From Bradyrhizobium sp. WSM1743 (GTDB lineage Bacteria; Pseudomonadota; Alphaproteobacteria; Rhizobiales; Xanthobacteraceae), in assembly GCF_000473065.1 (NCBI RefSeq), contig NZ_AXAZ01000080.1, positions 1-34,977 on the forward strand: a stretch of 34,977 bases of DNA, read 5' to 3'. Made by a program: the position numbers and the translations under genes. The notes under the pieces were generated by a model, which was given only the letters and a program-made list of their open reading frames with translations, was not told the origin of the DNA and made no database searches. Positions within the stretch are counted from its first letter, which is position 1. Each line of letters begins with the position of its first letter. Positions 1 through 13,262 of the stretch are shown here, in pieces.

Positions 1-307
1 TGACCGCCCATCTTGCCCGGCGCAACCGAGCCGGTCGCCCGCTGTCGCTGTGACCACTTCACCACTGACGAGACCGCAACACCAAACCGTTCCGCCACCG
101 ATCGGCAGCTCTCGCCCGCCAAAACCGACGCCACCACACGCTCGCGAAGATCCAGGGAAAGAGGTCGGGTCATGCGATGCTGGCCTCCAATCCAGTCAGC
201 ATCTTGAATCACAATCCGCCAAAAACCGGAATCCCTCCGATTCAATCAAGCGAGGAAATGCTCTAGTTGAGACGAAATTGTTTGTTTTGGAGTGAGGCGC
301 CTGCGCC
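1..307. other. Left-edge intergenic stretch
   Basis: I see no convincing gene, RNA or repeat in this stretch. Short open frames exist on both strands but none has a recognisable protein sequence or ribosome-binding site. The last ~60 bases are richer in A/T and probably hold the promoter of the following gene. A purine-rich GAGTGAGG lies about 10 bases ahead of the ATG at 308. Confidence 0.5.
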
Positions 308-1299
308 ATGAAGCGTATGATCCTGACCAGTTCGGCGGGCGTCGGTCTTGCCCTCGCCGATCGCGCCGACGTGGTCGCGCCCTTCATCTATCGGTTTGTT
401 TCAGGACCGCTTCCGTCGGCTGCCCACCTCGATCGCTATCTCGGCTGGCGCGAGTCCAAGTTTTATGACGAAATTCATTGGTCCAATTTCGTCCGTCGAT
501 CGCCCTTTGTCAGCGACGAAGTTCGGGCACGTCCGTTGCTCGGGGTCATCGAAACCTGCGGGGTCGATCTCATCGATCTGTGCTTCGACCCTGAACCAAA
601 CAGCCAATTGCAGTTAAGCTGGATCCTCGATTACCTGCGTTCCGAACCATCCATCACAGAGAATCTGAAATTGCGATATGTCGATTTCGACCTGCGCAGA
701 GCAGATCCCGCAGAGCTTCGTCATCGTGATGTGCAGCAGTTCGATATCGCAGAAAGTGATTTTGGGATCGCCAACATGGCTTGGGAGGCCTATCGCGGGC
801 CGACGCCCGAACTTTGCGCCGGCCTGCTGGACAGGCCGCTCGGCAAACTGTCTTTCTTCAAGCCCGCGCTGGAAGCCCTGCTCGCGGAGCTGCCGTCACC
901 GACACGGGGCTGGGGGCGAGCGAGGCGCGACTTCTTGAACTGATCGCGAGTGGAAAGAGTCGTACCGATGACCTGTTTCACCCGGGCGCGCTGGGGACAC
1001 GCGTGTTCGATCCGTGGGAGTTGGGCACGCTGCTCGAAGGACTCGCATTCGGCCCGGCGCCGGTCGTTGCGGGTCTGGACAGCAAGCTGGCGACACTCGA
1101 TCCGGACAACGCGAGAAGTCGCAACGCGGCCTTTCGTCGGAGCCGGCTGTTGCTGACGGAGTTTGGCGAGGCGGTCCTGGCAGGCCGGGAAGATTTTCGC
1201 CGTCACAACCCGATCAAACGCTGGTGGGGCGGCACGCTTCTCACCAATGAGCGGCTGTGGCGGTGGGATCGCCAGCGCCGATTGTTGATCGCGCCCTAG
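308..1299 (+). pseudogene. DUF1835-like protein, single frameshift
   Basis: Two overlapping frames make one protein. The frame starting at ATG 308 encodes about 200 residues (opening MKRMILTSSAGVGLALADRA) and then runs into unrelated sequence. A second frame takes over near 895-905 with TDTGLGASEARLLELIASGK and continues to the stop at 1297-1299. Inserting one base near 901 would give a protein of about 330 residues. The N-terminal region, the LPSP-DTGLGA junction and the VFDPWELGTLLEGLA stretch resemble DUF1835-type proteins of Bradyrhizobium; that assignment is from memory and moderate. Function is unknown. The break may be a real mutation or an assembly error; protein-level conservation on both sides of the shift suggests a recent event or an artefact. 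Confidence 0.65.
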
Positions 1300-1338
1300 C
1301 GGCGCGTTCGGTGCCGGGCCAAGGCGCGCGAGCGCCGG

Positions 1339-1400
1339 GCCCACCATGTTTTAGCGCGAGGGAAGGTGGTGGGCACGCTTCGCTTTGCCCACCCTACGAG
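1339..1400. repeat. Intergenic palindromic repeat (GTGGGCA family)
   Basis: GCCCACCAT is followed by GGTGGTGGGC, then by CGCTTCGCTTTGCCCACCCT. GTGGGCA (1369-1375) pairs with TGCCCAC (1386-1392). The right half matches the repeat at 14971-15098 (GTAGGGTGGGCAAAG). It lies between the converging ends of the DUF1835-like gene and gcvP and could act as a transcript end for either. Confidence 0.6.
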
Positions 1401-1414
1401 ACCTCCGTCGGCTC

Positions 1415-4282
<2,868 letters not shown>

Positions 4283-4301
4283 GGGTCCTCGCTAGATGTT
4301 G

Positions 4302-4405
4302 CTGTCATGCCCCGCGAAGGCGGGGCATCCAGTAAACGCAGGCGTTTCGGCTCGGGCCGATGGGCCGCGGCGTACTGGATCACCCGTCTTTCCGGGTGAT
4401 GACAG
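4302..4405. repeat. Palindromic repeat between gcvH and gcvP
   Basis: The element begins CTGTCAT (4302-4308) and ends ATGACAG (4399-4405). Inside are two hairpins, CCCCGCGAAGGCGGGG and CACCCGTCTTTCCGGGTG, and inverted ATCCAGTA/TACTGGAT arms. This nested layout is that of extended palindromic repeats dispersed in Bradyrhizobium-type genomes. In the operon transcript it would form a strong structure between gcvH and gcvP, where it could stabilise the upstream mRNA or lower gcvP expression (inference). Confidence 0.8.
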
Positions 4406-4433
4406 TGAGAATGAGGTTAGAGTTCTCGTCATC

Positions 4434-4802
4434 TCACGCCGTATGTGCCTTGTAGGCGGCTTCATCCATGAGGCCGCCGAGTTCGCTTTTGTCGGCAATC
4501 TTGATCTTGAAGAACCACGCCTTGCCCTGCGCGTCCGAGTTCACCAGCGCCGGCTCGGCGGCGAGCGCATCGTTGGTCGCGAGCACTTCGCCCGAGATAG
4601 GCGCGTAGACGTCGGAGGCGGCCTTCACCGATTCCACGACGGCGGCGGCTTCCGCCTTCTTCAGGCTGCGGCCGACCTTGGGCAGTTCGACGAACACGAC
4701 GTCGCCGAGCTGCTGCTGGGCGTAATCGGTGATGCCGACCGTGGCGGTATCGCCGTCGATGGCGAGCCATTCATGGTCGGAAGTGTACAGCGTCGTGGTC
4801 AT
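4434..4802 (-). CDS. gcvH: Glycine cleavage system H protein
   Basis: Lipoyl carrier protein of the glycine cleavage system, 122 residues. It shuttles the aminomethyl group from GcvP to GcvT. The lipoylation site is Lys60 in VESVKAASDVYAPISGEV, and the N-terminal YTSDHEWLAIDGDTATVGIT is typical of the family. The gene starts 10 bases after the gcvT stop. The ribosome-binding site TGAGGA overlaps the gcvT stop codon, which suggests translational coupling. Length and motifs are complete. Confidence 0.98.
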   Translation of the reverse strand: MTTTLYTSDHEWLAIDGDTATVGITDYAQQQLGDVVFVELPKVGRSLKKAEAAAVVESVKAASDVYAPISGEVLATNDALAAEPALVNSDAQGKAWFFKIKIADKSELGGLMDEAAYKAHTA

Positions 4803-4812
4803 TGGCTTGTCC

Positions 4813-5958
4813 TCAGCGTTTGTAGGTGTTTTTCACGAAAGGCATGGCGGCGACTGCGAGCGGCAGTCGCTGGCCGCGCACTTCGGCGAAGAGCTTTGTG
4901 CCGAGCGCGCTCAGGTTCGTGGGCACGTAGCCCATCGCGACCGGCGCGCTCAGGCTCGGGCCGAAGCCGCCCGATGTGACTTGTCCGATCGGCGCGCCGC
5001 CCGTGTCGTGCGCAAACAGCAGCGCGCCCTCGCGCACCGGGGCGCGGCCCTCGGCACGCAGGCCGACGCGGCGGCGGGATGCGCCGTTGTCGAAATGGGT
5101 GAGGATCTTGTCCGCGCCGGGAAAACCGCCGGCACGGGCGCCGCCGCTGCGGCGGCTCTTCTGCACCGACCATTCCAGCGCGGCCTCGACCGGCGTGGTG
5201 GTGGTGTCGATGTCGTGGCCGTAGAGGCAGAGCCCGGCTTCCAGCCGCAGGCTGTCGCGGGCCCCTAAGCCGATCGGCAGCACGTCCGGATTGTCCAGCA
5301 GCATTTTCGCGAGGCGCTCGGCATCGCTAGAGGGAACCGAAATCTCAAAGCCGTCCTCGCCGGTGTAGCCGGAGCGCGAGACGAAGCACTGGATGCCGGC
5401 GACCTCATGCGGGCCGGCGTCCATGAATTTCATGGCCGGCGCCTCCGCACAGAATTTCGCCAGCACCGCCTCCGCCTTCGGGCCCTGCAGCGCGATCAGC
5501 GCGCGGCCTTCCAGCGATTCGATGGCGCAGTCGCCGGACAGGTTCGCGCGCAGATGCGCCTCGTCGGCGTCCTTGCAGGCGGCGTTGACGACCAGGAACA
5601 GGTGATCGCCGAAATTGGCGACCATCAGGTCGTCCAGAATCCCGCCATCCGCATTGGTGAACTGGGCGTAGCGCTGCCGCCCCGGCGCGATCGCCACGAT
5701 ATCCTGCGGCACCAGCCGTTCCAGCGCGCCGGCGGCGTCCTCGATCCTCCCCGACTTCGGCCAAAGCGCGATCTGGCCCATATGGGAGACGTCGAACAGG
5801 CCGGCGGAGGCTCGGGTCTGGAGGTGCTCCTTCAGCACGCCCGCGGGGTACTGCACGGGCATGTCATAGCCCGCGAACGGCACCATCTTGCCGCCCAGGG
5901 ACACATGGAGGCTGTGGAGGGGCGTACGTTTCAGGGAGTCTTGGTCGTGCGCTAGCAT
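4813..5958 (-). CDS. gcvT: Aminomethyltransferase, glycine cleavage T protein
   Basis: Tetrahydrofolate-dependent T-protein, 381 residues. It releases ammonia from aminomethyl-GcvH and forms 5,10-methylene-THF. Family sequence is clear: KRTPLHSLHVSLGGKMVPFAGYDMPVQYP near the N-terminus, LFDVSHMGQ, FTNADGGILDDLMV and SRSGYTGEDGFEI in the middle, and GLGARDSLRLEAGLCLYGHD before the C-terminal barrel. It is the first gene of the operon, 55 bases downstream of the tandem glycine riboswitch. The start at 5958 (MLAHDQDSLKRTPLH) agrees with the riboswitch position. Confidence 0.97.
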   Translation of the reverse strand: MLAHDQDSLKRTPLHSLHVSLGGKMVPFAGYDMPVQYPAGVLKEHLQTRASAGLFDVSHMGQIALWPKSGRIEDAAGALERLVPQDIVAIAPGRQRYAQFTNADGGILDDLMVANFGDHLFLVVNAACKDADEAHLRANLSGDCAIESLEGRALIALQGPKAEAVLAKFCAEAPAMKFMDAGPHEVAGIQCFVSRSGYTGEDGFEISVPSSDAERLAKMLLDNPDVLPIGLGARDSLRLEAGLCLYGHDIDTTTTPVEAALEWSVQKSRRSGGARAGGFPGADKILTHFDNGASRRRVGLRAEGRAPVREGALLFAHDTGGAPIGQVTSGGFGPSLSAPVAMGYVPTNLSALGTKLFAEVRGQRLPLAVAAMPFVKNTYKR

Positions 5959-6013
5959 CTAAGGGGCCCTCGGCGGTTCCCCGGGGAGGATTCCCCGACG
6001 GACACCAGTCGAA

Positions 6014-6184
6014 GCCCCATCTGTCGCTGTGCCTGAGAGTATTATCCCGTCGGCGGACGCAGTCCGGGTCTTAAGCCCGTCGGCGCCTCTTTCCAGATGC
6101 TGTCAAAGCCACGCGGTCCTTTTGCCTGAGAGTTTCCGGGGCGGTTGCTCCTTCGGCGCCGGCTGCCTAAAGCCGGTCTCTCCC
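6014..6184 (-). ncRNA. Tandem glycine riboswitch (gcvT element)
   Basis: Read on the minus strand, aptamer 1 runs from GGGAGAG (6184 downward) through CGCCGAAGGAGCAA and GGAAACTCTCAGGCAAAAGGACCG. Aptamer 2 follows after a short linker with GGAAAGAGGCGCCGACGGG, CGCCGACGGGATAATACTCTCAGGCA and CAGCGACAGATGGGG. Both copies carry the family's conserved core (CGCCGA, ACTCTCAGGCA). Glycine riboswitches of this kind turn on the glycine cleavage operon when glycine is high. Between the switch and the gcvT ATG lie the hairpin-forming GGGGAATCCTCCCC and a GGGCCCC palindrome near the start codon, so the expression platform may act on translation initiation (inference). Confidence 0.95.
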
Positions 6185-6410
6185 GACGTGGCCGTACGAT
6201 ACAGATGGGTAGAGACCACAGGGCTGCCAAGCCTGTCAACGCGACCTTTGCGTCTTTCAACGGGATTGCGCGCCTGCGGCAACCCTCTGATCTCCCTGCA
6301 CAGTTTCTGGACAGCGAAGCTGGCCTTGTCTAAAAGCGCTTTGGCCCGCAGATATCAGCCTTAATTTCCGGTTTGGACGGCAGCAAGCGGGCCCAAGCAT
6401 ACCCGATTGG

Positions 6411-9095
<2,685 letters not shown>

Positions 9096-9100
9096 AGATC

Positions 9101-10327
9101 ATGTCCCCCGTTCCGCGAGGACGTGGGCTTTCCGATCCGAACTTACGGGATCGCCTCTACGAATTGCTGGAGCACGATCCCTTGGCCTATTCGGTCGGGT
9201 CGCGCTTCATCCAGCTGATCATCGGCGTCATCGTGCTCAATGTGGCCGCGATGATCCTCGCCTCGGTGCCGGAGCTCGACGCGCGCTTCGGCATGCTGTT
9301 CGCGGGCGTCTCCATCCTGTCGGTGATCCTGTTCGCGCTGGAATATGCCGCGCGGCTGTGGACCGTGGCGGGACATACGCCGCGCAAGGGCTCCGCGCTC
9401 GCCGACCGGCTGGGCTATGTCTTCTCAGCGCTCGGCATCATCGACCTCATGGCGTTCCTGCCCGCGGCAATCGTGCTTGTGACCGGCCGGCACGCGACGC
9501 TGGCGGCCCTCGGCGTGCTGCCGTTCTTCAAGCTGATCCGCTATTCGCCGGCGATGCGCTCGCTGCTCGCCGCCGTCCATGCCGAGCGGCGGGCACTGAT
9601 CGGCTGTATCGTCATCCTGATCGGCGTGGTCTTGACCTTCGCCTCGCTGCTCTACGCCATCGAGCGCGACGTGCAGCCCGACAAGCTCGGCACCATTCCG
9701 CAGGCGATGTGGTGGGCGATCGTCACGCTTGGCACCGTCGGCTATGGCGACGTCGTGCCGGTGACGCCGCTCGGCAAGTTCATCTCCACCTTCGCCATCA
9801 TCTCGGGCTTTGCCATGATCGCGCTGCCGGTCGCGATCATCTCCACGGCCTTTGCGGAAGAGGTGAAGCGGCGCGATTTCGTCGTCACCTGGGGCATGCT
9901 GGCGCGGGTGCCGCTGTTCTCGCACCTCTCCGCCGCGGAGATCGCCGATATCATGCGCCTCCTGCGGGCACGCACCATCGAGCAGGGCGAAATCCTGGTG
10001 CGACGGGGCGATGCGGCCTCGTCGATGTATTTCATCACCGCCGGCGAGGTCGAGATCGCGCTGCCGAGCCAGCAAGTGCACCTTGCCGACGGCACCTTCT
10101 TCGGCGAGATCGCGCTGCTGCACAAAACAAAACGCAGCGGCACGGTGACGGCGACGCGCAAGACGCGCCTGCTGGTGCTCGATGCCCAGGATTTTCACGC
10201 CCTGATCGCGCGCATGCCGACGCTCGCCGCCCACGTCCACAACACCGCCAAGGCAAGGCTTGCCGATAGCGGCGATCTCGCGCTGGCCGAGCTGGCGCAG
10301 GCGGAGAAGGAAGGCACCGACCGCTAA
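9101..10327 (+). CDS. Cyclic-nucleotide-gated potassium channel, MlotiK1-like
   Basis: Six-transmembrane voltage-gated-like K+ channel with a C-terminal cyclic-nucleotide-binding domain, 408 residues. The selectivity filter TVGYGD is at about residues 212-217, preceded by the pore helix AMWWAIVTLG and followed by S6 (FAIISGFAMIALPVAIIST). The link from S6 to the binding domain is short, as in MlotiK1 of Mesorhizobium. The binding domain shows the phosphate-binding cassette FFGEIALLHKTKRSGTV with its conserved Glu and Arg. S4 lacks regularly spaced arginines, so strong voltage sensing is unlikely. It starts 5 bp after alaS, so it is probably co-transcribed with it. By homology it is in the inner membrane and gated by cAMP or cGMP. 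Confidence 0.93.
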   Translation: MSPVPRGRGLSDPNLRDRLYELLEHDPLAYSVGSRFIQLIIGVIVLNVAAMILASVPELDARFGMLFAGVSILSVILFALEYAARLWTVAGHTPRKGSALADRLGYVFSALGIIDLMAFLPAAIVLVTGRHATLAALGVLPFFKLIRYSPAMRSLLAAVHAERRALIGCIVILIGVVLTFASLLYAIERDVQPDKLGTIPQAMWWAIVTLGTVGYGDVVPVTPLGKFISTFAIISGFAMIALPVAIISTAFAEEVKRRDFVVTWGMLARVPLFSHLSAAEIADIMRLLRARTIEQGEILVRRGDAASSMYFITAGEVEIALPSQQVHLADGTFFGEIALLHKTKRSGTVTATRKTRLLVLDAQDFHALIARMPTLAAHVHNTAKARLADSGDLALAELAQAEKEGTDR

Positions 10328-10343
10328 GCGGCCTGAAAAGCAA

Positions 10344-10370
10344 ACGGGCCGCGCATGCCGCGCGGCCCGT
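10344..10370. terminator. Bidirectional rho-independent-like terminator
   Basis: Stem ACGGGCCGCG (10344-10353) pairs with CGCGGCCCGT (10361-10370) around a 7-base loop. It lies between the converging K+ channel gene and icd. On the minus strand the stem is followed by TTTGCTTTT, so it works best as the icd terminator. On the plus strand no T-run follows. Confidence 0.75.
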
Positions 10371-10408
10371 GATGATGTCTGGCCCGGTCGAGCGAAATTG
10401 CGGTCGGC

Positions 10409-11623
10409 TTACGCCGCCATCGCCTTGACCAGGTTCTCGGCGACCTTGTCGAGGAAGCCGGTGGTCGAGAGCCAGCGCTGGTCGGCGCCGACCAGGAGCG
10501 CGAGGTCCTTGGTCATGTAACCGGCCTCGACGGTGTCGACGCAGACCTTCTCCAGCGTGGCCGCGAACTTGGCGAGCTCGGCGTTGTTGTCGAGCTTGGC
10601 ACGGTGGGCGAGGCCACGGGTCCAGGCGAAGATCGACGCGATCGAGTTGGTCGAGGTCTCCTTGCCCTTCTGGTGCTCGCGGTAGTGGCGGGTCACCGTG
10701 CCGTGGGCGGCTTCGGCCTCGACGGTCTTGCCGTCGGGGGTGAGCAGCACCGAGGTCATCAGGCCGAGCGAACCGTAACCTTGCGCGACCGTGTCGGACT
10801 GCACGTCGCCGTCGTAGTTCTTGCAGGCCCAGACATAGCCGCCGGACCATTTCAGCGCCGAGGCCACCATGTCGTCGATCAGGCGGTGCTCGTAGGTCAG
10901 GCCCTTGGCGTCGAACTCCTTCTTGAACTCGCGGTCGAAGATGTCCTGGAAGATGTCCTTGAAGCGGCCGTCATAGACCTTGAGGATCGTGTTCTTGGTC
11001 GACAGATACACTGGGTAATTACGGAGCAGGCCGTAGTTGAAGGAGGCGCGGGCGAAATCGATGATGGAGTCGTCGAGATTGTACATCTCCATGGCGACGC
11101 CGGCGCCGGGCGCCTTGAACACTTCCTTCTCGATCACGGTGCCGTCCTCGCCGACGAACTTCAGCGAGAGCGTGCCCTTGCCCGGGAACTTGATGTCGGT
11201 GGCGCGGTACTGATCGCCATAGGCATGGCGGCCGATGATGATCGGCTTGGTCCAGCCGGGAACCAGGCGCGGCACGTTCTTGCAGATGATCGGCTCGCGG
11301 AAGATCACGCCGCCGAGGATGTTGCGGATGGTGCCGTTCGGCGACTTCCACATCTGCTTGAGGTTGAACTCCTTCACCCGGGCTTCATCGGGGGTGATGG
11401 TGGCGCACTTGACGCCGACGCCGACCTTTTTGATCGCCTCGGCGGCGTCGATGGTGACCTGATCGTTGGTGTGGTCGCGGTACTCCATGCCCAGGTCGAA
11501 ATAGAGCAGCTCGACATCCAGGAACGGGTTGATCAGCTTGTCCTTGATGTACTGCCAGATGATCCGGGTCATCTCGTCGCCATCGAGCTCGACGACGGGA
11601 TTGGATACCTTGATTTTTGCCAT
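10409..11623 (-). CDS. icd: NADP-dependent isocitrate dehydrogenase
   Basis: Oxidative decarboxylation of isocitrate to 2-oxoglutarate in the TCA cycle. It belongs to the eukaryotic-like NADP IDH subfamily common in alphaproteobacteria. The start chosen is ATG 11623 (MAKIKVSNPVVELDGDEMTR), giving 404 residues; the open frame extends 14 codons upstream (to 11665) but that part looks non-coding. Characteristic stretches are ELDGDEMTRIIWQYIKDKLI, the substrate loop SPNGTIRNILGG, RHAYGDQYRATD, and the NADP-binding region EAAHGTVTRHYREHQKG. It is a single gene ending at a strong hairpin, with no operon partner visible. Confidence 0.97.
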   Translation of the reverse strand: MAKIKVSNPVVELDGDEMTRIIWQYIKDKLINPFLDVELLYFDLGMEYRDHTNDQVTIDAAEAIKKVGVGVKCATITPDEARVKEFNLKQMWKSPNGTIRNILGGVIFREPIICKNVPRLVPGWTKPIIIGRHAYGDQYRATDIKFPGKGTLSLKFVGEDGTVIEKEVFKAPGAGVAMEMYNLDDSIIDFARASFNYGLLRNYPVYLSTKNTILKVYDGRFKDIFQDIFDREFKKEFDAKGLTYEHRLIDDMVASALKWSGGYVWACKNYDGDVQSDTVAQGYGSLGLMTSVLLTPDGKTVEAEAAHGTVTRHYREHQKGKETSTNSIASIFAWTRGLAHRAKLDNNAELAKFAATLEKVCVDTVEAGYMTKDLALLVGADQRWLSTTGFLDKVAENLVKAMAA

Positions 11624-11961
11624 GATCGGGGAAGCCTCTTGGGAACGGCGCTGATGGTGCGCCACGGGAATATCCGCCGCCTCTTAGCACCTGATAGCAG
11701 CGGGCGAAAGCCAAGGGATTATGCACTTTTAGCTCACCCAGCTTCCCCAGATGGGGAGCGGCCGGCCGGCCCGCAGCCGGGTCCGGGCTCACGTTCCCAG
11801 CGAGATTCAAAAGTCGAATCCAACCCGTTATTTCCCTTGAGAATTTCGTCAGGACAGGCAAACGACAGACCGCGAGGGCGGCCCGGTCCTGGGGACCGCT
11901 TGAATCAATTCCTCAGACGGCCTTGCCAAGGCCTTGAGAGACAGTGTGAAAGCGAAGCGAG
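11624..11961. other. Divergent promoter region between icd and trmJ
   Basis: This 338-bp stretch separates two divergent genes and must hold both promoters. I cannot pick out a convincing -35/-10 pair. GC-rich GCCGGCCGGCC palindromic sequence occurs near 11760-11770. No small gene or RNA is supported here. Confidence 0.5.
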
Positions 11962-13161
11962 ATGTCAGGGACTGACAAGAGCAAGGCGGGTCTTTCCCTC
12001 GATGGTCCCATCGTGATCCTGGTCGAGCCGCAGCTCGGCGAGAACATCGGCATGGCCGCGCGCGCCATGGGCAATTTCGCGCTTAGCGCCCTGCGCATCG
12101 TCAACCCTCGGGACGGCTGGCCCAACATCGCCGCCCAGCGCGCCGCTGCCGGCGCCGACCACATCCTGCAAAAGGTCGAGTTGTTCGGCACGGTGGAAGA
12201 GGCGGTCGCCGACCTCGACCTGCTTTTCGCCACCACGGCGCGTCCCCACGACCAGGCCAAGCCCGTGGTCGGGCCGGAGGCCGCAGCCAGCGAGATCGCC
12301 AGGCACGTCGCGACCGGCGGCAGGTGCGGCATCCTGTTCGGCCGCGAGCGCTGGGGCCTGACCAATGAGGAGGTCGGGCTCTCCAACCGCATCATCACCT
12401 TCCCGGTCAATCCGGGCTTTGCCTCGCTCAACCTCGCCCAGGCCGTGCTGCTGGTGGGCTATGAATGGTTCAAGCTGGCGACCTCTGGCGCGCTGCCGCA
12501 CGCCATGCCGGAGCGCTCCGAGCGCGCCTCGCAGCACCAGATGCAGGCCTTCTTCGACAACCTCGTGCGCGAGCTCGACAAGGTCGAATTCCTGCGCCCG
12601 GCCGAGAAGCGCGACACCATGCTGGTGAACCTGCGCAACATCTTCAGCCGGATGGAGCCGACCAAGCAGGACATGCACACGCTGCACGGTGTGATCATGG
12701 CGATCGCGGAAGGGCGCAAGGGTCCGGCCAAGGGCGGCGTGCTCGACGGCGCGCAGGCGACGCGCCTGCGCGCGCTCCTCGCCGAACACGGGCAGGGCGG
12801 CGGCGTGTCCGACAGCGGCTCCACCGTGCGCGGCCTTGCCCGCCTGCTCCGCCGCAACCCGACGGATGCCGAACGCCTGCTCTGGCAGGCGCTGACGCGT
12901 GACCGCCGCTTCGCCGGCCAGTTCAAGCGCCAGACCCCGGTGGGGCGCCACATCCCGGACTTCGTCTCCTTCCCGCACCGGATCGCGATCGAGCTGGTCA
13001 ACCCGGGCGAGGGCGAGGCGATCGCGGCCGACCGCGCGGGACGGCGGACGTGGCTCGAGGCGCGGGATTATCGGGTGCTCGACATCCGCGCGGCGGATGT
13101 CGAGCGCGATCTCGAGGCAGAGCTGGTGCGGCTGCAGGGGATGATGGCGGACAGCGCGTAG
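11962..13161 (+). CDS. trmJ: TrmJ-family tRNA (Cm/Um32) methyltransferase fused to DUF559 domain
   Basis: 399 residues with two parts. Residues 1 to about 260 form a SPOUT (SpoU/TrmJ) methyltransferase: VEPQLGENIGMAARAMGNF (motif 1), GILFGRERWGLTNEEV (motif 2) and SLNLAQAVLLVGYEW (motif 3). TrmJ enzymes 2'-O-methylate position 32 of tRNAs using S-adenosylmethionine. Residues about 290-395 match DUF559, a small Vsr-like PD-(D/E)XK nuclease fold: RNPTDAERLLWQAL, FKRQTPVGRHIPDF, IAIEL, ARDYRVLDI. Asp333 and Glu344 are kept, but the usual ELDGxxH is ELVNPGE here, so nuclease activity is doubtful. There is no stop or start between the parts, so it reads as a true fusion. Function of the tail is unknown. 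Confidence 0.88.
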   Translation: MSGTDKSKAGLSLDGPIVILVEPQLGENIGMAARAMGNFALSALRIVNPRDGWPNIAAQRAAAGADHILQKVELFGTVEEAVADLDLLFATTARPHDQAKPVVGPEAAASEIARHVATGGRCGILFGRERWGLTNEEVGLSNRIITFPVNPGFASLNLAQAVLLVGYEWFKLATSGALPHAMPERSERASQHQMQAFFDNLVRELDKVEFLRPAEKRDTMLVNLRNIFSRMEPTKQDMHTLHGVIMAIAEGRKGPAKGGVLDGAQATRLRALLAEHGQGGGVSDSGSTVRGLARLLRRNPTDAERLLWQALTRDRRFAGQFKRQTPVGRHIPDFVSFPHRIAIELVNPGEGEAIAADRAGRRTWLEARDYRVLDIRAADVERDLEAELVRLQGMMADSA

Positions 13162-13262
13162 GTTCGGCTTGCCGGCGCGTCATCCGGAATTGCGGCAACC
13201 AAGGGATGTGCAGACGCGCAAATGGTTGCTATGACGGTCTCCGGGAATTGAATGGGGACTGC

